64,000 nucleotides of DNA, from positions 62,001-126,000 of the forward strand of contig CALRNX020000010.1 in assembly GCA_943369665.1 (NCBI GenBank), written 5' to 3'. Shown here piece after piece: positions 35,408-44,547 of this stretch; the first letter of the stretch is position 1; each line of letters starts with the position of its first letter. The position numbers were made by a program, and so were the translations under genes. The notes under the pieces are model-generated. The model saw only the letters and a list, made by a program, of their open reading frames with translations, did no database searches and had not been told where the DNA came from. This DNA is from UKL13-3 sp943369665. GTDB lineage: Bacteria > Bacteroidota > Bacteroidia > UKL13-3.

Positions 35408-36793
35408 ATGAATATTAAATTCAAACTCACCTTTTGGTTTACATGCATTGTCGCTGCCATCTTATTCGGTAGTTTTCTAATCGTATACGAGAACTATTCT
35501 TTCTTTCGGCAAGCAAATTTTTACGACAGATTAGAAGACCGTGCGCATGTATTAACAAATGCATATTTGGATGCCAGTGGACTAGACGAGAAAACGATTC
35601 ATACCCTGAATGAATATACTGTTAGTATTTCTCCAAACCTAAGAGTAACCCTATACACTCCTGAAGGAAAGCTGCTTCAGCCCATTGGGAGTCAAATTCC
35701 GATTACCCCTCAGATTATTAATGATCTAAAGTATAAGTCTCCACTCGAATATCAGATTAACGATACGCAGTATATCTTTTTTTCAATGCACCACAAAACA
35801 GGGGATATTATTGCGTTATCAGCCGCTTACGACAAAACAGGTTTTAGCAAAGTGGCTTTCTTACGTAAATTATTCATACTCATTTTATTTCTAGCCATTA
35901 TCACAACAGCTGTTGTTGGCTGGCTTTTCTCAAGATATTCATTAAGACCAATGAATGAGGTTGTAAATGAGGCACAGCTTATTACGGCAAACAACCTCCA
36001 TAAGCGATTATCAGTGCAAAATGAACGGGACGAAATTGGCAATTTATCCATCACCTTTAATAAGATGCTCGATCGGTTAGAATCGGCCTTCAACCTCCAA
36101 AAAGAATTTGTTTCGAATGCATCGCATGAATTCAAAACGCCTCTTACATCGATGAAAGGACAAATTCAGGTTGCACTCTTAAGAGCCCGCAGTATAGAGG
36201 ATTACCAATCACTTTTACAATCTCTTAATGAGGATATTGATAACCTGATCGGGTTATTAACCTCCCTTCACGAACTGGCAAAAGCAAATGCAAAAATCCC
36301 TCAGAACGAATTCAAATCTGTGTCTCTGTTGGATATCTTAATGGATACTCAAAATGACCTCCTCAAAAATAAACCTCATTATAAAATTGAAATCTCTGTT
36401 AACAATTCAATAGATCAACCCGAAAAGATCAATTGTTTTGGCGATGTAAACCTACTTAAATCTGCATTTACCAATATCATCGATAATGGGTGCAAATTTT
36501 CTGCTTCACATAATGTAACTGTCGTAATCGCTTATAAAAATGGTCAAAACATCCTGACGTTTAAAGATCATGGACTAGGAATTGCAACCGAAAACCTGGA
36601 TCTTATTTTCGAACCCTTTTTTAGGGCAAACGAAACGCGAATCATCCATGGATACGGAATTGGATTATCTCTTGTCAAACGTATCGTTGAGTGGCATAAA
36701 GGAACAATCCAGGTACGTTCAGAGATCAATAAAGGAACCTCTGTTATTCTCAAATTGCCGAATTCCAGTACCGATAAAGAACTTGCATCATAA
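35408..36793 (+). CDS. sensor histidine kinase of an OmpR-type two-component system
   Basis: 461 residues. Two membrane segments (about 8-30 and 154-176) enclose a periplasmic sensor of about 120 residues. HAMP (177-230) precedes the dimerisation domain, with phospho-accepting His240 in SNASHEFKTPLTSMKG. The ATPase part has the N box FTNIIDNGCKFS, G1 DHGLGIA and G2 HGYGIGLSLVKRI. It is paired with the response regulator 8 nt upstream. Its end overlaps the convergent peptidase gene by 6 nt, an unusually tight arrangement. Confidence 0.93.
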   Translation: MNIKFKLTFWFTCIVAAILFGSFLIVYENYSFFRQANFYDRLEDRAHVLTNAYLDASGLDEKTIHTLNEYTVSISPNLRVTLYTPEGKLLQPIGSQIPITPQIINDLKYKSPLEYQINDTQYIFFSMHHKTGDIIALSAAYDKTGFSKVAFLRKLFILILFLAIITTAVVGWLFSRYSLRPMNEVVNEAQLITANNLHKRLSVQNERDEIGNLSITFNKMLDRLESAFNLQKEFVSNASHEFKTPLTSMKGQIQVALLRARSIEDYQSLLQSLNEDIDNLIGLLTSLHELAKANAKIPQNEFKSVSLLDILMDTQNDLLKNKPHYKIEISVNNSIDQPEKINCFGDVNLLKSAFTNIIDNGCKFSASHNVTVVIAYKNGQNILTFKDHGLGIATENLDLIFEPFFRANETRIIHGYGIGLSLVKRIVEWHKGTIQVRSEINKGTSVILKLPNSSTDKELAS

Positions 36794-39010
36794 ATGTAAC
36801 TTAAAATAATCCGTTACTTTTTGCATCAGATGAACACGGTCTTTTCCAAGAACATTGTGCTCATGTTCAGGGTATACAAAATAATCAACCTGAACACCTT
36901 CGTCAACGCATTTTTTGATATAAGTTAAGCTATGTTGCCATAGAACCACATTATCATCGGTTCCGTGAATCAACAATAATTTCCCCTTAAGATTTTTCAC
37001 ATAGTTGGTCAGATCAGCATCTTTATATCCTTCAGGGTTTTCTTGCGGTTTGTCCATATAACGTTCGGTATACATGATCTCATACAAACTCCAGTCAATC
37101 ACAGGTCCACCGGCTACGCCTACTTTAAACTCATCGGTACGTGTCATCATTCCAATACTCATAAACCCTCCGAAACTCCATCCAAACACTCCCATTCGGG
37201 TAGTATCCACAAACTTTTGTTGTTTTAAATAATGGATTCCGGCAAGCTGGTCTTCTCGTTCAACCGTTCCGAGTTTTCGGAAAGTTGCCTGCTCAAAATC
37301 TTTTCCTCTGTTCCCTGAACCTCTATTATCAATCGTGTAAACGATATAGCCTTGTTGTGCCATATAATACAACCACATATCGGCACCACCCAACCAGCTA
37401 TTGGTAACCATTTGTGCATGCGGACCACCATATAAATACACCAACACCGGATATTTTTGGGTAGCATCAAATTGCGGAGGAAAAAACATCCTATAGTTTA
37501 ACAATGTACTCTTATCGGAAGCTGTAATATTTCCCAATTCCATTTTACATGCTTTATAATCAACAATTGGATTTGAGGCATTTAACAGTACTGCAAGTTC
37601 TGCTCCCTTATTATCCATCAAAACTGTTTTACGAGGTATTGTTGAGTTGCTGTAGGTATCTAAATAATACGTTCCATCTTCGCTGATAGCCACTGAATGC
37701 ACTCCCGGAGCAATCGTCATTTGAGATACCTTTCCGGTGGCCAACTCTACCGAAAAACATTGCCTGTCCAATCCGTTATGTGTAGCGGCCATATAATAGG
37801 CAATCGTACCCAATTGATTAAACCCTAATAACTCCGTTACATCAGCTTTAGCAGTAGTAAGTTGTTTGATCAATTTTCCGTTTTGCGCATATAAATACAA
37901 TTGGTTGTATCCATCACGTTTGCTCATCCAAATAAATTTAGACGCATCTCCTTTTACAAAAATAGGCGGATGTTCCGGCTCTGTATATTTTTCATCCGTC
38001 TCTGTGAAAAGTGTTTTGACAAACGCACCACTTCTTCCATCATACTGATTCAATTTCATTTCATTTTGCGCCCTGTTTACAACAGCAATGTATATTGCAT
38101 CTTCCTTCGGACTCCATGCAATATTGGTTAAATACTGGTCGGGATGGGCATTGGTAAGGACTTCAAACTGGCGGTTTTTGCCGAAGTCCTGAACAAATAA
38201 TTTTACAATATGGCTATTCGAGCCCGCCATCGGATATTTTATCTTTTCAAAGGCGCCCGGCTTACTTTCAAAATTCATCAACTCATAATCGGTTACATTG
38301 CCCTCCAACATTTTATAATAAGCCAATTTCGTTCCATTGGGCGACCAAAACAATCCTTTGTCGATTCCAAACTCGCTCCTGTGAACCGTTTTTCCATTCA
38401 CCACACCATAAATACCATCATTTGTGATATAGTTCATTTTAATGTCTGCGGCATTTGAACCCGATGTATTTGAACCCGATAAATTTGCAATTGAAGTCCA
38501 TCTGTTTTTATCGAATACAACTACATTATTATCCAATGTAAATGCTGTTTGTTGTGTGTTCTCTTCAAATGCCAGATCCTCCGCCTTAGACAGCACTTTG
38601 GTTATAATCGTTGCCGTTTTCGTTTTAATGTTCACAGAGTAATAAGCATTGTTGTAAAAAAAACGGAATGCATCCACATTTAACCAGGTGATAAAAGGGA
38701 AACGTTGAGGAACGGGAACATCAATTTCAACGGTTTTGAAAGCCGTCTGAAGATCCTCTATCGTGAACACTGTATCAGCTTTCTGGGTCACAGGATTTCC
38801 CTGGATCACTTTTTCCTTTCCTCCGACTTTAACAACATAACTGTAAATATTCACTCCTTTAATCCATTGCAACTGCATTAGCCTGTCAGGGGCCAGAGTG
38901 GTGCGTTGCTTTAATACAGCATCTTCAACGGACAACATCTTTTGTTGTGCATTTGCCGTATAAACAAAGGAAAAAAGAATATTTAAAATAATGAAGTTGA
39001 GTTTTTTCAT
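36788..39010 (-). CDS. S9-family prolyl peptidase (dipeptidyl peptidase IV-like)
   Basis: 740 residues with a cleavable signal peptide (ends YTANAQ), so periplasmic. A propeller domain of the DPP-IV type occupies about 40-480. The alpha/beta-hydrolase domain (about 490-740) holds the serine in VFGWSFGGFMSIGM, Asp in LIHGTDDNVVLWQHS and His in YPEHEHNVLG. DPP-IV enzymes release X-Pro dipeptides from peptide N-termini, a nutrition role common in this phylum. It has an oxyanion-helping Tyr in VLVYLYGGPHA. Convergent with the kinase gene. Confidence 0.92.
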   Translation of the reverse strand: MKKLNFIILNILFSFVYTANAQQKMLSVEDAVLKQRTTLAPDRLMQLQWIKGVNIYSYVVKVGGKEKVIQGNPVTQKADTVFTIEDLQTAFKTVEIDVPVPQRFPFITWLNVDAFRFFYNNAYYSVNIKTKTATIITKVLSKAEDLAFEENTQQTAFTLDNNVVVFDKNRWTSIANLSGSNTSGSNAADIKMNYITNDGIYGVVNGKTVHRSEFGIDKGLFWSPNGTKLAYYKMLEGNVTDYELMNFESKPGAFEKIKYPMAGSNSHIVKLFVQDFGKNRQFEVLTNAHPDQYLTNIAWSPKEDAIYIAVVNRAQNEMKLNQYDGRSGAFVKTLFTETDEKYTEPEHPPIFVKGDASKFIWMSKRDGYNQLYLYAQNGKLIKQLTTAKADVTELLGFNQLGTIAYYMAATHNGLDRQCFSVELATGKVSQMTIAPGVHSVAISEDGTYYLDTYSNSTIPRKTVLMDNKGAELAVLLNASNPIVDYKACKMELGNITASDKSTLLNYRMFFPPQFDATQKYPVLVYLYGGPHAQMVTNSWLGGADMWLYYMAQQGYIVYTIDNRGSGNRGKDFEQATFRKLGTVEREDQLAGIHYLKQQKFVDTTRMGVFGWSFGGFMSIGMMTRTDEFKVGVAGGPVIDWSLYEIMYTERYMDKPQENPEGYKDADLTNYVKNLKGKLLLIHGTDDNVVLWQHSLTYIKKCVDEGVQVDYFVYPEHEHNVLGKDRVHLMQKVTDYFKLHL

Positions 39011-39084
39011 AATGTAAAATTTGATGTCAAAGTAAAGATAAAATTGGATGTTAAACAGTAATTTTTGAGGAGCGGTAAATTAAA

Positions 39085-39116
39085 AACGGAACAAGTAAAA
39101 TGATACCTGTTCCGTT
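39085..39116 (-). terminator. terminator of ychF
   Basis: A perfect 9-bp stem (AACGGAACA and TGTTCCGTT, 14-nt loop) which, on the minus strand, is followed by a T-rich run (TTTTTAATTT). It lies 27 nt after the ychF stop and before the peptidase gene. Confidence 0.75.
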
Positions 39117-39142
39117 CTTAAAAATAGTTTCTTGCCGATCAG

Positions 39143-40234
39143 TTATACATTAAACCTAAAATGCATAACATCTCCATCAACAACTACATATTCTTTTCCT
39201 TCCACCCTCATTTTACCTGCTTCCTTCACGGCCGCCTCCGACTTATAGGTAATAAAATCATTATACCCGATAACTTCGGCACGGATGAAGCCCTTCTCAA
39301 AATCGGTATGTATAACTCCTGCTGCCTGTGGTGCTTTAAACCCATTGGTAATGGTCCAGGCTCTTACTTCCTGAACTCCCGCAGTAAAGTAGGTGATCAG
39401 GTTTAATAATTTGTATGCCGACTTGATCAATTTGGCAACACCAGACTCTGCTAGTCCCAGGTCTGCTAAAAATGCTGCGCGGTCTTCATAACTCTCCAAC
39501 CCGGCAATATCTGCTTCGATAGCAGCACTGATCATGATAATTTCTGCCCCTTCTCCTTTAACGGCTTCTTTTACCTGCTCTACATATTTGTTTCCGCTTA
39601 CCACACTTCCTTCATCCACATTACATACATACATTACAGGCTTAGAAGTTAAAAGCATCAGATCTTCAACATGTTTTCTGTCTTCTTCCGCCACAGGTGC
39701 ATTACGAGCCGATTTTCCTTGCTCCAGATGGGCTTTGTAAACAAGCAATGTTGCTTCTGCCTTGCCGGCTTCTTTATCTCCTGTTTTGGCAGCACGACTC
39801 ACTTTTTGCAATTTCTTTTCTATTGCTTCCAGGTCTTTCAGTTGCAATTCGGTATCAATAATTTCTTTATCACGGATCGGGTTTACTGAACCGTCAACGT
39901 GAATAATATTATCATCATCAAAACAACGTAGTACATGTAAAATGGCATCTGTTTCACGAATATTTGCCAAAAACTGATTACCCAAACCCTCTCCTTTGCT
40001 CGCTCCTTTTACCAAACCGGCAATATCAACAATCTCTACGGTAGTAGGTAAAATACGTTGAGGATTGACCAACTTTGCCAATTCGTTTAAGCGCTCATCA
40101 GGCACCGTGATTACACCAACATTGGGTTCGATGGTGCAAAACGGGAAATTAGCTGCCTGCGCTTTTGCATTACTCAGGCAATTAAATAAAGTTGATTTTC
40201 CGACATTGGGCAAGCCCACAATTCCACATTTCAT
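39143..40234 (-). CDS. ychF: redox-regulated Obg-type ATPase YchF
   Basis: 363 residues, the family's normal size. G1 is GLPNVGKSTLFNCLSNAKAQ, with G3 DIAGLVKGASKGEGLGNQFL; the G4 position reads NVDE (MYVCNVDEGS), the change that makes YchF prefer ATP over GTP. An alpha-helical coiled domain (about 120-200) and a C-terminal TGS domain (AWTITNGFKAPQAAGVIHTD) complete it. YchF binds ribosomes and is linked to oxidative stress responses. A terminator follows. Confidence 0.96.
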   Translation of the reverse strand: MKCGIVGLPNVGKSTLFNCLSNAKAQAANFPFCTIEPNVGVITVPDERLNELAKLVNPQRILPTTVEIVDIAGLVKGASKGEGLGNQFLANIRETDAILHVLRCFDDDNIIHVDGSVNPIRDKEIIDTELQLKDLEAIEKKLQKVSRAAKTGDKEAGKAEATLLVYKAHLEQGKSARNAPVAEEDRKHVEDLMLLTSKPVMYVCNVDEGSVVSGNKYVEQVKEAVKGEGAEIIMISAAIEADIAGLESYEDRAAFLADLGLAESGVAKLIKSAYKLLNLITYFTAGVQEVRAWTITNGFKAPQAAGVIHTDFEKGFIRAEVIGYNDFITYKSEAAVKEAGKMRVEGKEYVVVDGDVMHFRFNV

Positions 40235-40377
40235 ATATTCTCTTTTCTTATTTTTTATTTCTTTGAGAAGGCTATTAGCTTTTAGCTTCTTTGTAGCTTG
40301 TTATCTTTTGGGCCGCAGATTACACTAATTACATCTATTAATTTGCCTATTGCTTACTATCTCCTCATCTATTTCCT

Positions 40378-40445
40378 CTCTAACACCTGTCCTCTAACAC
40401 CTGTCCTCTAACACCTATCCTCTAACACCTGTCCTCTAACCACTA
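40378..40445. repeat. 14-bp tandem repeat between ychF and the mutase gene
   Basis: Four copies of CTCTAACACCTGTC (40378-40433, third copy with A for G) and a partial fifth. It lies 13 nt from the mutase stop and 140 nt upstream of ychF. The rest of this 223-nt gap shows no gene or promoter I can name. Confidence 0.85.
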
Positions 40446-40457
40446 ACCCCTAATGTA

Positions 40458-41849
40458 TTATGCCCCCTTAATGATCTGCTTCATATCAGCGATTAACTTC
40501 TCCGCTAAGTGATTTGCAGTAGCTTCACTTTGGCTTTCGGCATAAATACGAATGATCGGTTCGGTATTCGATCTGCGCAAATGAACCCATTCCTTATCAA
40601 ACTCTATCTTAACCCCGTCAACTGTATTGATGGGTTGTTTGGCATATTTAGCTTTCACCTTTTCCATCAAATCATCAATATTAATTTCAGGTGTAAGCTC
40701 TATCTTATTTTTAGAGATATAATAATCGGGGTAACCGGCTCTTAGAATTGAGCATAATTTATGTTGTTTGGCATAATGTGATAAAAACAATGCAATACCG
40801 GCCAATGCATCGCGGCCATAATGCAATTCAGGAACAATAATTCCACCATTACCTTCACCACCAATAACCGCATTGGTTTCCTTCATCATTTTCACAACGT
40901 TTACTTCGCCAACAGCACTGGCACTGTAAGTTCCTCCATGCTTTTCGGTAATATCACGCAATGCACGTGTTGAGGATAAATTGGAAACCGTGTTTCCTCC
41001 TTTTTTGTGGCTTAACACATAATCTGCTACAGCTACCAAGGTGTATTCTTCACCAAACATGCTTCCATCCTCACATACCAAAGCAAGTCTATCCACATCC
41101 GGGTCTACAACTATTCCAAGGTCGGCATTGCTCCTGGTTACCTGAGAAGATATTTCACCCAAATGTTCGGGCAATGGCTCTGGATTGTGCGGAAACCTGC
41201 CATCCGGAGTACAATAAATTTCAATGATTTCTTCAACACCCAAGGCTCGCAACAACATAGGTACAGCAATTCCTCCTGTTGAGTTGACAGCGTCTACAGC
41301 AATTTTCAGCTTTTTTGCTTTAATGGCTTCAACGTCCACCAGATCCATTGCCAATATTCTATCAATATGTTTCTGAATATAATCTTTACGCTCGGTTACA
41401 ACACCCAGCTTATCCACCTCCGCAAATGTGAATGCATCTGCATCACCCATTGCCAAAACTTGTTTGCCTACCTCATCGCTGATAAACTCACCGGCACTAT
41501 TTAATAATTTTAACGCATTCCATTGTTTGGGATTATGGCTTGCCGTCAGAATAATTCCTCCATCGGCTTTTTCACCCGTAACAGCCATCTCAACGGTTGG
41601 GGTAGTTGATAAACCCAAGTCTATCACATCTATTCCCAAACCTTGCAGCGTACCAACGACCAGCTTATTCACCATATCGCCACTCATGCGTGCATCCCTG
41701 CCCAGCACAATTGTACATTTTGTTTTGTCACCTTTCATCAAAGTTCCAAAAGCTGCTGTGAACTTAACAATATCAGTTGGCGTAAGCGCCTCACCAGGCT
41801 TTCCGCCAATGGTTCCTCTGATTCCTGAAATCGATTTAATTAAAGTCAA
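40458..41849 (-). CDS. glmM: phosphoglucosamine mutase-type phosphohexomutase
   Basis: 463 residues from a TTG at 41849 (no in-frame ATG nearby; the family head TLIKSISGIRGTIGG starts there). The phosphoserine loop is ILTASHNPKQWN, the metal loop DPDVDRLALV, the sugar loop GGEGNGGIIVPE and the phosphate-binding end RRSNTEPIIRIYAES. This is the alpha-D-phosphohexomutase layout; GlmM (glucosamine-6-P to glucosamine-1-P for cell-wall sugar) is the best guess, though phosphomannomutase activity cannot be excluded from sequence alone. Confidence 0.88.
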   Translation of the reverse strand: MTLIKSISGIRGTIGGKPGEALTPTDIVKFTAAFGTLMKGDKTKCTIVLGRDARMSGDMVNKLVVGTLQGLGIDVIDLGLSTTPTVEMAVTGEKADGGIILTASHNPKQWNALKLLNSAGEFISDEVGKQVLAMGDADAFTFAEVDKLGVVTERKDYIQKHIDRILAMDLVDVEAIKAKKLKIAVDAVNSTGGIAVPMLLRALGVEEIIEIYCTPDGRFPHNPEPLPEHLGEISSQVTRSNADLGIVVDPDVDRLALVCEDGSMFGEEYTLVAVADYVLSHKKGGNTVSNLSSTRALRDITEKHGGTYSASAVGEVNVVKMMKETNAVIGGEGNGGIIVPELHYGRDALAGIALFLSHYAKQHKLCSILRAGYPDYYISKNKIELTPEINIDDLMEKVKAKYAKQPINTVDGVKIEFDKEWVHLRRSNTEPIIRIYAESQSEATANHLAEKLIADMKQIIKGA

Positions 41850-42048
41850 AATAATGGGTATTTAAAGGGTGGCGAATTTAAGGTTATCAGTTTCAAACCC
41901 CAAATAAACTGTTTAAGTAATTGATTGTTAATATAGATAAAGTTGTTGGCGCCACATTTAATCAATGGTAAGCCCTTAAACTACCAGGATTAGCACAGAA
42001 ATATTCGTATGGAACGAACATTAAAAATGAACTCTGATCGATTCGGTG

Positions 42049-42069
42049 TTAATTGAATCTTTCAATTAA
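42049..42069. promoter_or_regulatory. perfect 9-bp palindrome, possible operator
   Basis: TTAATTGAA, TCT, TTCAATTAA: a perfect inverted repeat with a 3-nt spacer about 85 nt upstream of the methyltransferase gene. Such symmetry suits a dimeric regulator; no T-run follows, so not a terminator. Confidence 0.35.
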
Positions 42070-42083
42070 AATTCAGTGTTAAG

Positions 42084-42121
42084 CTGTGGCAATAAAAAAA
42101 TCTTCCAAAAATCTGTGGCAA
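42084..42121 (+). repeat. direct repeat CTGTGGCAA
   Basis: CTGTGGCAA at 42084-42092 and 42113-42121, spaced 29 nt (near three helical turns), just upstream of the methyltransferase start. Confidence 0.4.
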
Positions 42122-42152
42122 CACCAACTGAATATCCTAAACTTGCAGCCAA

Positions 42153-42893
42153 ATGGTACCACAAAAAGAATGGTTTAGCGAATGGTTCAACTCTCCTTAT
42201 TATCATATTCTATATCAAAATAGAGATGAAAAAGAGGCTGAGTTTTTTCTTCAAAATGTGGTTCAAAAACTGGGATTTAAAAAAGAACACCATATTGTGG
42301 ACCTTGCCTGTGGAAAAGGTCGCCATGCTATTTACCTCAACTCGCTGGGATTTGACGTTACCGGGGTTGACCTGGCGGCCAAAAGCATTGATTGCGCCAG
42401 CACTTTCGCCAATGAGCGTTTACATTTTGAGGTACAGGATTTACGTTGCCTGCATTTCGAAACACGTTTTGATATAGCCCTGAACCTGTTTACCAGCTTT
42501 GGTTATTTCAAATCCATTGACGAGGATGAACTGGTTATCAAAAATATTCATTCCATACTTGTTCCAAATGGGTTGTTGCTGATCGACTTTATGAATGTGG
42601 AATGCGTATTGCAAAAACTGGTGGAACGCGAAAGTAAAACGATCAACGGAATTCAATTTCATATTTCGAAATGGGTGGAAAAGGGTTTCATCTATAAAAA
42701 AATAGAAGTACACGACAAGGATAAAATGTTTGAGTTTACCGAAAAGGTTCAGGCTTTGGAACTAAAACATTTTGAGCAATTGCTGAACACAGAACATTTT
42801 ACCATCAAAGAAGTATTTGGCAACTATGCATTGGATCCTTTTTCGGTCGGGGCTTCCGACAGACTGATAATTGTGGCTCAGCGCAATGATTGA
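42153..42893 (+). CDS. class I SAM-dependent methyltransferase
   Basis: 246 residues. The SAM-binding motif I is HIVDLACGKGRHAIYLNSLG, with the acidic motif II in DVTGVDLAAKSI and a post-I DLRCL strand. The catalytic region LNLFTSFGYF is typical of small-molecule methyltransferases of the SmtA/UbiE type. Substrate unknown. Its stop overlaps the PAP2 gene start by 8 nt, and that gene overlaps the ZIP gene, so the three form an operon. Confidence 0.88.
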   Translation: MVPQKEWFSEWFNSPYYHILYQNRDEKEAEFFLQNVVQKLGFKKEHHIVDLACGKGRHAIYLNSLGFDVTGVDLAAKSIDCASTFANERLHFEVQDLRCLHFETRFDIALNLFTSFGYFKSIDEDELVIKNIHSILVPNGLLLIDFMNVECVLQKLVERESKTINGIQFHISKWVEKGFIYKKIEVHDKDKMFEFTEKVQALELKHFEQLLNTEHFTIKEVFGNYALDPFSVGASDRLIIVAQRND

Positions 42894-43458
42894 AACCCTC
42901 AAACATATTGACACAACCTGGTTTCTGGCCGTCAACAATGGAATGCAAAATGCCTTTTTAGACATTGTATGTCCATTCATGCGGAACCAGAAAAACTGGT
43001 ATATATTGTATGTTGTGTTGCTTTGGGTTTGTTATCAAAAGTGGAAACAAAAATCCATTTGGGTGATCGGTGGCGCCATATTGTTAATTCTTGCAGCCGA
43101 CCAGATAAGTGCCAACCTGATCAAAAATACCGTTCAACGGTTGCGCCCCTGCAACGAACCAACATTGGCAGGAATGGTGAACAATATTGTTGGCTGTGGT
43201 CAAGGGTTTAGCTTTATATCGGCACATGCCACAAACCATTTTGCCATAGCTGTGTTTTTTAGTATGCTGTTTTACCGCGAGCATAAATGGGTGTTTGGGG
43301 TAGCCCTTATTTGGGCCGCATTCATCGCATTTTCGCAGGTATATGTTGGCGTACATTATCCGTTTGATGTTTTGTGTGGAGCCCTGTTGGGCAGCATACT
43401 CGGATATATTGCCGGCAAACTTATTTATACTAAATTAACTGGACAAACAAAATCATGA
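42886..43458 (+). CDS. PAP2-family lipid phosphatase-like membrane protein
   Basis: 190 residues from the ATG at 42886; a TTG at 42871 is less likely. Five hydrophobic segments. The PAP2 motifs are KNTVQRLRP (C1), SFISAHATNHF (C2, SAH in place of SGH) and SQVYVGVHYPFD (C3, where the usual Arg after Ser is Gln). These enzymes remove phosphate from undecaprenyl or phosphatidate lipids at the outer face of the inner membrane. The changed Arg may weaken phosphate binding. Overlaps both operon neighbours. Confidence 0.87.
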   Translation: MIETLKHIDTTWFLAVNNGMQNAFLDIVCPFMRNQKNWYILYVVLLWVCYQKWKQKSIWVIGGAILLILAADQISANLIKNTVQRLRPCNEPTLAGMVNNIVGCGQGFSFISAHATNHFAIAVFFSMLFYREHKWVFGVALIWAAFIAFSQVYVGVHYPFDVLCGALLGSILGYIAGKLIYTKLTGQTKS

Positions 43459-44180
43459 ATTGGATAATTGCACTGTTGTTTTGTGCACCATTTTTGGGTG
43501 GTGTAATTGCATTAAGTAGTGGATACAAAAACGAAAAGATGCTGAAGGTATTCCTGGCATTTGCCGGTGGCTATATTTTTTCCATCACCATCTTGCATTT
43601 ATTACCGGAAGTTTTTGAGGGCCACGATCACAGTATGGCATTAATCGTATTGGCCGGATTTTTCTTCCAGGTATTCATCACCAAAATATCAGACGGAGCC
43701 GAACACGGACATTTACACACTCATAAACACGATCATCATATGGCCATGCCATTAGGTTTGTTTTTAACGATGTGCCTGCATGCCTTTACTGAAGGTTTGC
43801 CTCTTGGTTTTATGGCAGGTTCTTCAACCCATTTAACAGCATCTACAATGTCGGTGGGTATTGCATTGCATGAGTTACCTGCAGCATTTGCATTAATGAG
43901 CATTCTGCAAAGTGAACATATTAAAAAGCAAACGGTTTGGGTATTGCTTGTGGTTTATGCAAGTATGGCACCATTGGCCGTAACACTAAGCCAATCATTG
44001 TTATTGTATTTACCGGAAAATTTATATGAAAGTATTTTGGCGTTTGTTGCAGGAACATTCCTATTTATCTCCACTACTATCTTATTTGAAAATAGCGAGA
44101 ACCATAAATTTGGAGGATCTAAATTAACAGCAATTATGGTTGGGGTTGGACTGGCTTTATTAATTCACTTCATGGAGTAA
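43455..44180 (+). CDS. ZIP-family metal transporter
   Basis: 241 residues, about seven to eight hydrophobic segments. A His-rich loop (HGHLHTHKHDHH, about 76-90) between TM3 and TM4, then metal-site helices with LHAFTEGLPLGF and IALHELPAAFAL (the HE pair of ZIP proteins). It moves zinc or another divalent metal across the inner membrane into the cytoplasm. The ATGA overlap with the PAP2 gene makes it the third gene of a short operon. Confidence 0.92.
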   Translation: MNWIIALLFCAPFLGGVIALSSGYKNEKMLKVFLAFAGGYIFSITILHLLPEVFEGHDHSMALIVLAGFFFQVFITKISDGAEHGHLHTHKHDHHMAMPLGLFLTMCLHAFTEGLPLGFMAGSSTHLTASTMSVGIALHELPAAFALMSILQSEHIKKQTVWVLLVVYASMAPLAVTLSQSLLLYLPENLYESILAFVAGTFLFISTTILFENSENHKFGGSKLTAIMVGVGLALLIHFME

Positions 44181-44197
44181 TAAGAGTATTTACTTTA

Positions 44198-44524
44198 TCA
44201 CATTGAAGCCAGAAAAACCCATACCGGAACGATAGCTAAAAATATCAATATCCAAATCATAATCGTATTACAAAGTCTCATCCCGATACTTATCTCCGGC
44301 TCATGTTTTTCATAGAGTTTTGAATACCCTCTAAGAATAAAATACACGATCGCCAAAACAACGATTACAGCCACAAAATGTTCCAACAAAAGAGCTATTT
44401 GCCCAATGGCATTCTCTGCTCCACTCACTTCTTTACCCTCTTCTTTAATGAATGATATTGTTACAACAAACGCAATAAGGTACGTTACGAACGCTTTAAG
44501 AAAACCTTTTACTTTTTTATTCAT
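44198..44524 (-). CDS. small membrane protein of unknown function
   Basis: 108 residues with three hydrophobic segments (about 10-27, 42-65, 86-107) and a basic N-terminus. No family recognised. It is convergent with the ZIP gene (17-nt gap) and 23 nt downstream of the binding-protein gene on the same strand, so it may share that transcript. Confidence 0.6.
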   Translation of the reverse strand: MNKKVKGFLKAFVTYLIAFVVTISFIKEEGKEVSGAENAIGQIALLLEHFVAVIVVLAIVYFILRGYSKLYEKHEPEISIGMRLCNTIMIWILIFLAIVPVWVFLASM

Positions 44525-44547
44525 AGTCTCTAATCAAGAGCTAATTC

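Larger units (their letters stand above)
41850..42152. other. 303-nt gap between divergent mutase and methyltransferase genes
   Basis: No gene of credible length. Contents: an AT-rich palindrome (42049-42069), a repeated CTGTGGCAA and a TAAACTTG box at 42138-42145 (one mismatch to TAnnTTTG), 7 nt before the methyltransferase ATG. Promoters for both flanking genes must lie here. Confidence 0.6.

Noticed and set aside
40378..40445. CRISPR or REP element
   Set aside because: 14-bp units are contiguous, with no spacers or cas genes in the window.
42076..42477. 133-codon plus-strand frame overlapping the methyltransferase gene
   Set aside because: Overlaps the SAM-binding frame; no motif; covers the promoter region.
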